Assembly: GCF_032930845.1 (NCBI RefSeq)
Contig: NZ_CP136758.1
Location: 1,100,501 to 1,164,500, forward strand
Direction of reading: 5' to 3'
DNA from: Parvularcula sp. LCG005
Lineage (GTDB): Bacteria > Pseudomonadota > Alphaproteobacteria > Caulobacterales > Parvularculaceae
Length of the DNA: 64,000 nt
Below are positions 26,764 through 36,000 of this stretch, piece after piece. The position numbers and the translations under genes are program-made. Under the pieces are notes generated by a model. It did not search any database. It was not told the origin of the DNA and saw only the letters and a list, made by a program, of their open reading frames with translations. Position 1 is the stretch's first letter; the number at the start of each line of letters is the position of its first letter.

Positions 26764-29700
26764 TCCGCCGGCTGCTCCTGGGCGCCGCGCAACTCGTCGT
26801 CCAGCGCGTCAGCGTCACTGCTGCGCACGCCGCCGAACCGGGCAATGGCCAGATAGATGATGGGGGTCAGAAACAGGGTGAAGAGGGCAGCGAGCGACAG
26901 GCCGCCAAAGACCACCCAGCCGATAGAGGCGCGGGCTTCTGCACCAGCACCGCTCGAAATGATAAGCGGGATGGCACCGAAGGCAGTGGAGATGACTGTC
27001 ATCAGAATAGGGCGAGCGCGGATGGTTGCTGCTTCCAGAACGGCATCGCGGACGCTCCGGCCATCGCTGCGCAACTGGTCGGCAAACTCGACGAGGAGGA
27101 TCCCGTTCTTGGCCATCAGACCGATGAGCAGGATCATCCCGATCTGCGAGAAGATGTTCAAGGATACGCCCGTCAGCGCCAGGGCATAGACAGCGGCCGC
27201 CAGACCAAAGGGTACGCTCAGCATGATGACGACCGGACTGGTCAGGCTTTCAAACTGGGCCACGAGGACGAGGAAGACGATGACGAGAGCGAAGCCATAG
27301 GTGATCAGAAGGTCGCGGGAGCTTTCTTCAAGCGTGGCGGCTTCACCGCGAAGGAGCATTGAAATGCCGTCGGGCAGGGTTTCTTCCGCCAGGCGATTGA
27401 TCTCTTCGACCCCCTCGGACAGGGGGGTGCCGGGGGCGAGGTCCATGTTGACCTCAATGGCGCGCCGTTGCGCCACGCGGTCCAGTTCCGCTGCGACGCC
27501 TTCCTCCACAATGGTTGTGAGGCTCGAGACGGGAACAAGCGAGCCGCCCCGTGAGCGGACATAGAGGTTCTGAAGGTCTGAGGGGCTTTCAATCGCGCTT
27601 GTTTCTGATTCCAGAATGATCGGAATCGACTGGTCGCGGACGTTCAGGTCGACGAGATCTTCTCCGCCCACCATGGTGCGCAAAGTCAGTGCGAGTTCGT
27701 CCAGTGAGACATCGAGGTCGGTCGCCCGACGTCTGTCGATCTGGATCGATAATTGGGGTTGGGTCGGCTGGTAGGAAATCTCAGCGTTCGACAGAATGTC
27801 CGATCGCGTATCGATGGCCTCGCTAAGGGCGAGACTGGCCTCGTAGATAGCGGTATAGTCCGCGCCAGTCAGGGCCACTTCAAGGCCGCTACGGCCACCG
27901 CCACCGCTCAGGCTGCCGCGTCCGAACACCGAAATGCGGGACCCGGGGATCGTGTTCATCTGCGGCTGCAGCTCGCTGATGATGTCCTGCTGACTGCGGT
28001 CGCGCTCACCCCATGGCGCAAGGTTTGCGGTGATGCCGATCCGGTTGGGGTCATATCGTCCGACGACGGTATAAACGGAGACGATCTCACCACTGTCCCG
28101 GTAGGGCTGAAGAATAGCTTCGATCTGATCAGCCTGCCGTTCCATATAGGACAGGCCGACGCCGTCGGGACCCGTTGCGAAGACTTCAATCCGCGCTCTG
28201 TCTTCCGACGGCACCAGCTCCTTGGCGACAACGAAGTAGAGGGCGAGTGCGCCTAATGCCGCGGCGATGCAGATGCCGGCAGCCACCAGGCCGTGGTTGA
28301 GGCAGCTTTTCAGCGTGTTGGTGTAGAGCGTGCTCAGCCTGTTGCCCACCCGTTCCAGACGCGTGGACGCTGCACTGGTTTTCTCGCGCGAGACAAACGT
28401 GAAGCGGGCCGCCAGCGCAGGACCGAGCGACAGCGCCACAAACGAGGAGATGATGACTGAGAAGGCGAGAACGAAACCGAATTCCCGGAACAGCCGTCCC
28501 GTGGTGGATGGCAGGAATGAGATCGGTACAAAGACCGCTACAAGGACGGCAGTCGTCGCGACAACAGCGAAGAAGACCTGCTGCGCGCCGAGCGCCGCGG
28601 CAGCCCGTGCACCCAGACCCTGGCTCTGGCGCCGCTGGATGTTTTCGACCACAACAATGGCATCATCGACGACAAGACCCGTCGCCAGCACCAGCCCAAG
28701 GAGCGTGATGAGGTTGAGGGAAAATCCCAGTATCCAGATGCCGGCGGCGGTCCCGATCAGCGCCACCGGGATGGCCACGGCCGGGATAAGCGTCGCGCGG
28801 ACCGATCCCAGAAAAACCCAGATCGTCAGGACGACAATGCCGACGGTGAACAGGAGACTGGTCAGCACTTCCTGTACAGAGGTTCGGATGAAAACGGCGT
28901 CGTCCGATTGCACCTGGATATCGACGTCCGCGAGGCGACGATCAAGCTGTTCGACCTTGCGGGCCACGGCGTTCGATATCTGGATGGTGTTGGACTGCGC
29001 CTGCCGCACGATGCCGAGGCCGATGACCGGCTCGCCATTGAGGCGAAGAAGGTTTGTGGCATCGGCGGGGCCCATAACCGCCTCGGCGATATCCCCGATC
29101 TTGGTCGTGCCGTTGATATTGACGTTCTTGATGAGTTCGGGCGTCGCGGCTGTGGCTTCAGCCCGAACGATCAACTCCTGATCATCGGAGCGAAAGGACC
29201 CAACGGGGACATCAAATGGCGCCTCGCGAAGGGCATCCGCCACATCGGAAATTGTCAGTCCAAAGCGCGACAGGCGCAGGGGATCGATCACCACACGCAT
29301 CTGACGTTGCCGGGTGCCAAATTCCTGAACGGCCGCAACGCCATTGATGGAGAGTATCTCGGGCGCGATATCCGTGTCGATGACCCGGGTAAGTTCTTCG
29401 AGTGACAGGCTGTCAGAGACGATGGCCAGCGTCACGACCGGGTTGGCATCATCATCCGCCTTGGTGACGGAGATGTCCTCGACACGGTCGGGTAGCTGCC
29501 GGCTGACCCGGCTGACCGCCTCGCGAACATCGGACGATGCACTGTTGAGATCCGTACCCGGCTCAAATTCGATACGGATCCGGCCGGAATTTTCTTCGCT
29601 GGATGACTGGATTTCGCGGACACCTGACACTCTGGCGACCGCCCCTTCCAGCACGCTGGTCACCTCGGCGTCGATTGTCTCCGGCGCACCGCCGGGCAGG

Positions 29701-29888
29701 GAAGCGCGTACCGATACGATCGGGCGATCAACGTCGGGGAGCTCGCGGATCTCAATGCCGAACAGCGCGGCCAGCCCTGCGATCACGATGAGAAGGTTGA
29801 GGACACCAATAAGAAGAGGGCGTTTGACCGCCAGGGCGGGCAGGCCACTCGGCGCGTCCGGCGGTGGCTGCTTCTCCGCCGACGTCAT
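26760..29888 (-). CDS. RND efflux pump permease (HAE1 family)
   Basis: Inner-membrane proton-driven exporter of 1042 residues, the usual length for AcrB/MexB-type pumps. It has the expected twelve-helix layout with two large periplasmic loops. The second half begins after ARFTFVSREK near residue 500. Helix 4 carries the conserved acidic pair in TGLVVDDAIVVVENI. Many related pumps export hydrophobic drugs, detergents or bile-like compounds; the substrate here is unknown. The gene overlaps both neighbours by 4 bases, so the pump, adaptor and channel are one tightly coupled operon. Confidence 0.95.
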   Translation of the reverse strand: MTSAEKQPPPDAPSGLPALAVKRPLLIGVLNLLIVIAGLAALFGIEIRELPDVDRPIVSVRASLPGGAPETIDAEVTSVLEGAVARVSGVREIQSSSEENSGRIRIEFEPGTDLNSASSDVREAVSRVSRQLPDRVEDISVTKADDDANPVVTLAIVSDSLSLEELTRVIDTDIAPEILSINGVAAVQEFGTRQRQMRVVIDPLRLSRFGLTISDVADALREAPFDVPVGSFRSDDQELIVRAEATAATPELIKNVNINGTTKIGDIAEAVMGPADATNLLRLNGEPVIGLGIVRQAQSNTIQISNAVARKVEQLDRRLADVDIQVQSDDAVFIRTSVQEVLTSLLFTVGIVVLTIWVFLGSVRATLIPAVAIPVALIGTAAGIWILGFSLNLITLLGLVLATGLVVDDAIVVVENIQRRQSQGLGARAAAALGAQQVFFAVVATTAVLVAVFVPISFLPSTTGRLFREFGFVLAFSVIISSFVALSLGPALAARFTFVSREKTSAASTRLERVGNRLSTLYTNTLKSCLNHGLVAAGICIAAALGALALYFVVAKELVPSEDRARIEVFATGPDGVGLSYMERQADQIEAILQPYRDSGEIVSVYTVVGRYDPNRIGITANLAPWGERDRSQQDIISELQPQMNTIPGSRISVFGRGSLSGGGGRSGLEVALTGADYTAIYEASLALSEAIDTRSDILSNAEISYQPTQPQLSIQIDRRRATDLDVSLDELALTLRTMVGGEDLVDLNVRDQSIPIILESETSAIESPSDLQNLYVRSRGGSLVPVSSLTTIVEEGVAAELDRVAQRRAIEVNMDLAPGTPLSEGVEEINRLAEETLPDGISMLLRGEAATLEESSRDLLITYGFALVIVFLVLVAQFESLTSPVVIMLSVPFGLAAAVYALALTGVSLNIFSQIGMILLIGLMAKNGILLVEFADQLRSDGRSVRDAVLEAATIRARPILMTVISTAFGAIPLIISSGAGAEARASIGWVVFGGLSLAALFTLFLTPIIYLAIARFGGVRSSDADALDDELRGAQEQPAE

Positions 29889-31006
29889 TGACCGCCCGCG
29901 CCGATGCTCGCCGGCCCTGCGCCGACCGTGTTCTCGCCGCGAGGGGCAGGCCCATTGCGGCGAGCATCAACGGCCGATCCTTCACGGACCTTCTGCACGC
30001 CCTCGGCAACGATCAGGTCGCCCTGCTGCAGGTCGGCCCGTACCAGCACCTCGCCCTTGACGCGGGACACGATCGTCACCGGCGTACGCACCGCCGTGCC
30101 GTCCCTGACGGCCCAGAGATAGGCGCCATCGCCGCCCCACACGATCGCAGCTTCGGGCACAACGGGGTAACGCTCGCCGGGGAGGTTGATGGCCACGCTG
30201 AAGCTCATGCCGGGACGAAGGCGGTCTTCGCCATTGTCGATCTGCGCTCTGACCGTGAAGCCGCGTGTTTCTGCAACGATGCTGGGGTCAATCCCGACGA
30301 TTTCCGCCTGATAGCTCTGGGTGGGCGCAGAGAAGGGCGACATGGCAAGGGTATCGCCCGGGTTGATCTTGCCGAAGGCTTCTTCCGGAACGGAGAAGTC
30401 GACGTAAAGAACAGACCGGTCGTTCAATTCTGTGATAAGGGTGTCCGGTGAAACCCGCGCGCCAGGGTCAAGTGTGGTGAGGCCCACATACCCGCCAAAA
30501 GGCGCCGCGACCTGGCGTTCGGCCAGCACCACGCGCGCAAGGTCGAGGTCAATCCTCGCCCCGTCCAGCGCTGTGCGTGCCTCGTCAATCTGGCTGTCTG
30601 AAATGGCGCCTTCCACGTCGATCCGCTGATACCGGTCGAGCAGCTGTTGGGCATCGCGTACGGCAATTTCCGCGCGTCGAACGGCCAGCTCCTCCTGATC
30701 CTTCTCGAGCTCGATCAGCACATCGCCCTCATCGACCCAGTCTCCGGTCTTGAAGTTGACGGCGTCGACAATCCCACCATCTTCGGGGAAGATGCGGGCA
30801 TAATGCATGGCACGAGCTGTCCCGACCGCCTCGATGCGCTGATTATCAGCTTTCAGGGTGACCGGCATCGCAATGACAGGGGTTGCAGGCGCCTCCGCTG
30901 GCTCGCCGCCGGACGATGTCTCGCTCCCGCAAGCCACAAGGCTGAGCAGCGCTGCGCAGGACAGCGCGCACCGGACGCGGAGGAGGAGGCGGGCGGAGTG
31001 CTTCAT
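29885..31006 (-). CDS. RND efflux periplasmic adaptor lipoprotein
   Basis: Membrane-fusion protein of the pump, first gene of the operon. The ATG at 31006 is chosen because it opens a lipoprotein signal ending in LLSLVAC; the frame runs 40 codons further upstream without one. The domain order is the usual one: beta-barrel and lipoyl parts (AMHYARIFPEDGGIVDAVNFKTGDWVDEGDVLIEL split across them), helical hairpin, then the C-terminal membrane-proximal domain. It docks the RND pump onto the outer-membrane channel. No TetR-type regulator lies beside the operon. Confidence 0.93.
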   Translation of the reverse strand: MKHSARLLLRVRCALSCAALLSLVACGSETSSGGEPAEAPATPVIAMPVTLKADNQRIEAVGTARAMHYARIFPEDGGIVDAVNFKTGDWVDEGDVLIELEKDQEELAVRRAEIAVRDAQQLLDRYQRIDVEGAISDSQIDEARTALDGARIDLDLARVVLAERQVAAPFGGYVGLTTLDPGARVSPDTLITELNDRSVLYVDFSVPEEAFGKINPGDTLAMSPFSAPTQSYQAEIVGIDPSIVAETRGFTVRAQIDNGEDRLRPGMSFSVAINLPGERYPVVPEAAIVWGGDGAYLWAVRDGTAVRTPVTIVSRVKGEVLVRADLQQGDLIVAEGVQKVREGSAVDARRNGPAPRGENTVGAGPASIGAGGQ

Positions 31007-31182
31007 GATCTGGTGATTTAGCGCCACAACGTTGAAACGGTATGAGCGCAGGCGCGAGAATTCGTCGCAGGGCATTTCTTCTATCGGCGCATCGCCATCG
31101 CCGTGTAGACCGCGGCTTGACGTCATTTTGCGCCCATTTGGCCTTTCAACCCGCCGGGGTTGCTGCTATCAGCGCCCCTCAA

Positions 31183-31256
31183 GCGGGTATAGCACAATGG
31201 TAGTGCAGCAGCCTTCCAAGCTGAATACGCGGGTTCGATTCCCGCTACCCGCTCCA
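31183..31256 (+). tRNA. tRNA-Gly (TCC), island integration site
   Basis: A 74-base tRNA. Acceptor GCGGGTA (31183-31189) pairs with TACCCGC (31246-31252), then discriminator T and an encoded CCA (31254-31256). The anticodon loop CTTCCAA gives TCC at 31215-31217. The last 18 bases plus one more (31239-31257) recur exactly at 40367-40385, so the tRNA 3' end is the attachment site of the island that follows, and integration rebuilt an intact tRNA. Confidence 0.97.
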
Positions 31257-31257
31257 G
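31239..31257 (+). repeat. attL: tRNA-Gly 3' end (19-bp direct repeat)
   Basis: The sequence TTCCCGCTACCCGCTCCAG is identical to 40367-40385 and partly to 42517-42529. It sits 200 bases upstream of the integrase start, as expected for attL of a tRNA-targeting island. Confidence 0.88.
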
Positions 31258-31370
31258 CCCTCCCTTCCCAAACAGCCCCAGAAAGTCTATAAAACCCTTG
31301 GAAATCCGAGGGATTTGTGCCCTCGATCGTCCGAGAATGTCCCTATTCTTCCCGCTGCATCCGGGGCCCT

Positions 31371-31434
31371 TGGGGGCCACATCGCGGGGCCAGGGCATTT
31401 CGGGCAATTGGACTGGCCCCCACGTGGGGGCCAC
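31371..31434 (+). promoter_or_regulatory. Repeats upstream of integrase: 20-bp palindrome plus direct repeat
   Basis: TGGCCCCCACGTGGGGGCCA at 31414-31433 is a perfect palindrome ending 24 bases before the integrase ATG. TGGGGGCCAC occurs at 31371-31380 and again at 31425-31434. A third TGGGGGCCA lies at 40299-40307, about 60 bases inside the right att copy. Such repeats could be integrase or excisionase arm sites, or an operator controlling the integrase gene. Confidence 0.55.
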
Positions 31435-31457
31435 GAGCTGGGAAAGGACCGAGGGCC

Positions 31458-32687
31458 ATGCCGCTGACAGATGTTGCAATCCGGAATGCCAAACCGCGCG
31501 AAAAGCCTTATAAGGTAGGCGACACTCTGGGCCTGTTCCTGCTGGTGCAGCCCTCGGGCGGAAAGCTGTGGCGGGTCAAATACCGCATCGACGGCAAGGA
31601 GAAGAAGCTGGCGATCGGCATCTACCCTCAGGTCGGTCTCGCGGAGGCGCGGCGCAGGCGTGATGCCGCCCGCGAGTTGGTAGCCGCTGGCAAGGATCCC
31701 GGCCGCGAGAAGCAGCGCGAGAAGGTGCGTTCGCGCATTCAGGCCGAGACAACTTTTGACGCTATTGCCGCTGAGTTCTGCCAGAAGCGGCGGCGCGATG
31801 GCCAGAAGGCCTGGGCTGTCAGCACGGCCACACGCAGCGAATACCTGCTGTCGCTGCTCAAGGGATCGATCGGCAAGCTTCCCATCACCGATATAGAACC
31901 TGCCGACGTGTTGATTGCCGTCCGCAAGATCGAGCGCAAAGGCCAGCTGGAAAGCGCCCGCCGCACCCTGCAGCTTGCCGGCGCGGTGTTCCGCTATGCG
32001 GTCGCTACCGCCCGCCTCGCTTCGGACCCCACGCGCGACCTGCGCGGCGCGCTGACCGCGCCCACCGTCACCCACTACGGCGCGATTATTGACCCCGCGC
32101 GTGTGGGCGCGCTGCTGCGCGCCATCGACGGCTATGAAGGCCAGCCGATCACCAAGCTGGCGATGCAATTGGCCCCGCATGTTTTCGTCCGCCCCGGCGA
32201 GCTGCGCCATGCCGAATGGAGCGAATTCGATTTCGAAGGGGCGCTGTGGACCATAGCGGCGGGCAAGACCAAGATGCGCAAGGATCACCTCGTCCCGCTC
32301 TCACGCCAGTCGATTGCGATCCTGGAAGACCTCCATGCCCTGACCGGTCCCGACGGCTATGTTTTCCCTTCGATCCGCTCCCGCAAGCGCCCGATGAGCG
32401 ACAACACGATCAACGCAGGCCTGCGCCGCCTCGGCTACTCAACAGATGAAATGACCGCCCATGGCTTTAGGGCCATGGCCTCTACCCTGTTGAACGAAAG
32501 CGGCAAGTGGCACCCCGACGCGATCGAGCGCGCCCTGGCCCATGGCGACAGCGACAGAATCCGCGCCGCCTATCATCGCGGAGCCCACTGGAAGGAGCGC
32601 GTAGCCATGGCGCAATGGTGGAGTGACCACCTCGACCAGCTTCGCAAGGGCGCGGAGGTTGTGCCGATCAAGGCGGGGAAGCGGTGA
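31458..32687 (+). CDS. Tyrosine-recombinase integrase (P4-like, DUF4102)
   Basis: Site-specific recombinase of 409 residues that inserts and excises the island at tRNA-Gly. The ATG at 31458, after GGACCGAGGGCC, opens the family-typical start MPLTDVAIRNAKPREKPYK. The N-terminal DUF4102 arm-binding domain (YRIDGKEKKLAIGIYPQVGLAEARRRRD) is followed by the catalytic domain with Arg in RPGELRHAEW, the HGFR box and the nucleophile Tyr in RAAYHR. All core residues are present, so the enzyme looks active. The longer frame to 31317 is not coding. A GTG overlapping its stop opens only a 20-codon frame, which I do not call. Confidence 0.95.
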   Translation: MPLTDVAIRNAKPREKPYKVGDTLGLFLLVQPSGGKLWRVKYRIDGKEKKLAIGIYPQVGLAEARRRRDAARELVAAGKDPGREKQREKVRSRIQAETTFDAIAAEFCQKRRRDGQKAWAVSTATRSEYLLSLLKGSIGKLPITDIEPADVLIAVRKIERKGQLESARRTLQLAGAVFRYAVATARLASDPTRDLRGALTAPTVTHYGAIIDPARVGALLRAIDGYEGQPITKLAMQLAPHVFVRPGELRHAEWSEFDFEGALWTIAAGKTKMRKDHLVPLSRQSIAILEDLHALTGPDGYVFPSIRSRKRPMSDNTINAGLRRLGYSTDEMTAHGFRAMASTLLNESGKWHPDAIERALAHGDSDRIRAAYHRGAHWKERVAMAQWWSDHLDQLRKGAEVVPIKAGKR

Positions 32688-33084
32688 TCGGTCTGAAGAA
32701 ACCGCAACTCGTCTATGATCCGCAAACGATCGAAGAATTGTGGTGATATCTGATAACTTTATCGCGGAGTGACTTGTCCACAACTCGCCGCAAGCCCGCA
32801 CAACTCGTCGGCGGGTCATTTGTGCACAAACCGTGTTTCCTTCCATACATCAATTAGATGCGACCCGAATTCGCGGGGTAGGGTGTGCTCACTGTTCCCC
32901 AACTGCGAGTTCGGATTCGATGCCTCTGACGCTTTCAGCTTGGAGCTCAAGGACATTTGCCCAGAGCGGAGCCTCCGGCAGGCTGGGCTTCAAAAACCTG
33001 GATCGGGTTTTGGCGGATTAACGGCAAACATTATGTCAGCCGGCCCTTCATTCATATGCGGCGCATCTGATAGTAAAGACTACC
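32688..33084. other. 397-bp gene-free gap with TTGTnCACAA repeats
   Basis: No convincing gene lies between the integrase and the giant STAND gene. TTGTCCACAA at 32774-32783 and TTGTGCACAA at 32820-32829 are two near-identical palindromic words, and a close relative, TTGTGTACAA, lies just after the STAND gene at 39704-39713. They may be operators or DnaA-box variants. The rest shows nothing I can name, though the promoter of the STAND gene should be here. Confidence 0.5.
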
Positions 33085-36000
33085 ATGGGCGATGAAATTG
33101 CAGCAGATTCCAGTTTTGCCATCGATAAGGTGCGAGCATCGAAGGCTGGGCACGCGTATCACGAGGCTTGGGCCGCGCGAACGGCGCTCGAACTTCTGCC
33201 GCCCTCAACGGACCTCAATGCAATCACGCTGGAAGGTTTCGATGAGCAGGACGAGCAGGAACTGGGGATCGGCGCCGTCGAAATCGCTGACCTCGTGCGG
33301 TATCATGGTGGCACCGACGTCGCCCGGTCGCAGCGAGTAACCGTAGTCCAGTTCAAATACTCGATCGCCAGCGCCGACAAAGCAGTTCGAGCGGCGGATC
33401 TTGCATCGACACTCGTCAAATTCGCTATCACCGATACCGAGCTTCGCGCCGCTTACGGCGACGAACATGTAGAAAGGGTCGTCCGGTATGAGTATGCCAC
33501 GAACCGGCCGATCAATTTCAATCTAGGGCTGGCGATCAACGCAGTCATCGCTGGATCCGATGTCGATGGTGACGTGAGCCGGCAAGCAGGGCAAATCGCC
33601 AACGCCCTGAAAGACTATCCTCACGAAGCCGCTGGCCTGCTGCGGCGATTGAACCTCGTCGGCAGCCAGGGGAGTCTGGTCGATGCAGAGCGGTTGGTTT
33701 CCGCGACACTCGCCGCTTGGAGCGAGCCTGGCGATCCCGACGCAGAAAAGCGGCTGCTAAAACTGCGAAACCTCATCAGGCTTAAGGCCGGTCCCGGCAG
33801 CGAGACCGACAAGCGGGTAGATCGCGTCGCGGTCTTGGCTGAGCTGGAAGTCGACAGCGAAGACCGTCTCTATCCGACACCCGACGCCTTCCCTGAGGTA
33901 CGGGATGTCGTTCAAAGAGATGTGCTCGCCGAAATCGTATCGCGGGCACGGGAAACTGGTGCGCCGCTCATCGTGCATGCTGCCGGCGGCATGGGCAAGA
34001 CCGTGCTGATGCAGGGGATCGCCGATGAGCTGCGCTCGGACGGCCCCGTAGTCCTGTTCGATGGGTTCGGCGCGGGCAGATGGCGCGATCCGGCCGACGG
34101 TCGGCATTTGCCCGAGCGAACATTGGTGCATCTTGCAAACCTGTTCGCCGGAGAAGGTCTGTGCGACATCCTACTTCCGATCGCTGACGTCACAAGCCTG
34201 CTAAAGGCCTTTCGCCGACGTCTGGCCCAGTCCGTGGCCACGGCCCGAAACACACATCCCGATGCTCACCTGTCGCTGGTCTTGGATGCCGTCGACCATG
34301 CCGGACTGGCCGCACAAGAAACTGGGACGTTATCCTTCGCGCATCTTCTTTTGCGTAGCATCAGCGTCAATCCGATCGATGGCGTTCGGGTGATCGGATC
34401 GTGCCGGACCGAGAGGCTGGAGATCGCTGTCGGCAACACCAGTTACCGTGAATTCCCCGTGCCTTTGTTCTCGGATGCCGAGGCGCGGACGCTCATCGCA
34501 CGGCGCGTACCGGATGCGTCCGGAGACGAAATTGCCGCGTTGCTCACGCGGTCCGGCCGAAATCCCCGGTGTCTTGACAGCCTGCTTACGAACGGGCGCC
34601 CGTTTGATCCGTTGCAATTCCCGGATGCCCGCGGTGAACCGCATGACGTCCTCGATGCCTTGCTCCTGAAGCGGCTCGAAGATGCTCGAAACACGGCGCT
34701 GTCGCGCGGAGCAAAGGATGCGGATATCGACCTTTTGCTGGCCGGCATTGCCTTGCTCGCACCCCCTGTTCCGATCGAAGAGCTTGCCGCGGCGCACGGA
34801 CTTATCGGGGAAGAGGTCGAGAGCTTCGCCGCAGACTTAGCGCCGCTGCTTGAAAGGACGCCGCACGGCCTGGTGTTTCGCGACGAGCCGACAGAAACCC
34901 TCATCCGCTCGAGATACGGAACTGACCAGGCGAGCCGAGACCGGGTCATCTCCGCGCTGCAGGCACGGCAGCTTACATCAAACTACGCTGCTAGGGCGCT
35001 GCCCGCATTGCTGACATCTATTCGCGATGCAGATCAGCTTATCCGCCTTGCCTATGATCTCCGTGTTCCGGCCGGCGCGTCGCAGGTTAGCACGAGGGAT
35101 ATCCGCCTAGCCCGGATCACGGCTGCAATCGCCCTCGCTAGCGAGCTTGGCAAACGCGACGAACTGCTGAAGCTCTTGCTAGAAGCGTCGCTCGTTGCCG
35201 CTGGTCATGAGCGGTCGGATCGATTCCTCTATGAGCATCCCGACCTCGCAGCCGTCTCTGCCGATCCCGAGGCGCTGAGACGGCTCGCTGTCACTAATGT
35301 CGGGTGGCCGGGAGGAAAGCACTCCGCAATGGCGCTGGCGAGCGCTTTCGCGGGCGATCATGATGAGGCTCGGCGCCACGCGCGCAGGGCCATCGATTGG
35401 TACAATTGGTCAGCGCAAACGAGGCGAAACACTTGGTTCAACAAAGCGAGCGCATCACGAAGCTGGGATGATGTCGGCTTTGCCTATGTCGAAATGCTCG
35501 CAGGCAATGACGTCCGCGTAGCCGAGTTCATTGCTCGCAAGGGCGAAGGCGAGGCCTTCGTAAAATTCCGCGAACTGTTTGACCTGCTTGAGCGGCACCA
35601 AGCGACAATCCATGCCCCACCGGAACGTGTCGTTTCGAGGTTGCCAGGATGCCGGCTTGGGTCGCGAGCTCTGTTCGCGGCCGCGCTCCAATTCACCGAA
35701 CGCGAGAATACCCGAGAACAGCGCGTGCTTAAGGCAATGGCCGCCGCGCCGCCGGTCTCTGACCACAGCGCGAGCCTGGCGATGGCGAGTGTGCTCGCCG
35801 GAGCGAGAGCTACCGACCTCGGAATGATCACGGAGGGCATCGCGCTGATTGAAGGCGCAGGGCTGAAGGCCCAAACGATTTACGACTTTTCGAGCTATCA
35901 CCCGATCGATCGCACTGTCCACGTGAGCTTGGCCGCAGCTGGTGTGAAAGCCGCTTTGCGTGGGAAACCGCCTACATTAATGGACATCGCCCCGTCCGAG

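Noticed and set aside
31317-31457. 47-codon N-terminal extension of the integrase
   Set aside because: It crosses the palindrome and att-proximal region, has no coding character, and the family-typical N-terminus begins at 31458.
32684-32746. 20-codon GTG frame overlapping the integrase stop
   Set aside because: Too short and no recognised peptide; overlap probably incidental.
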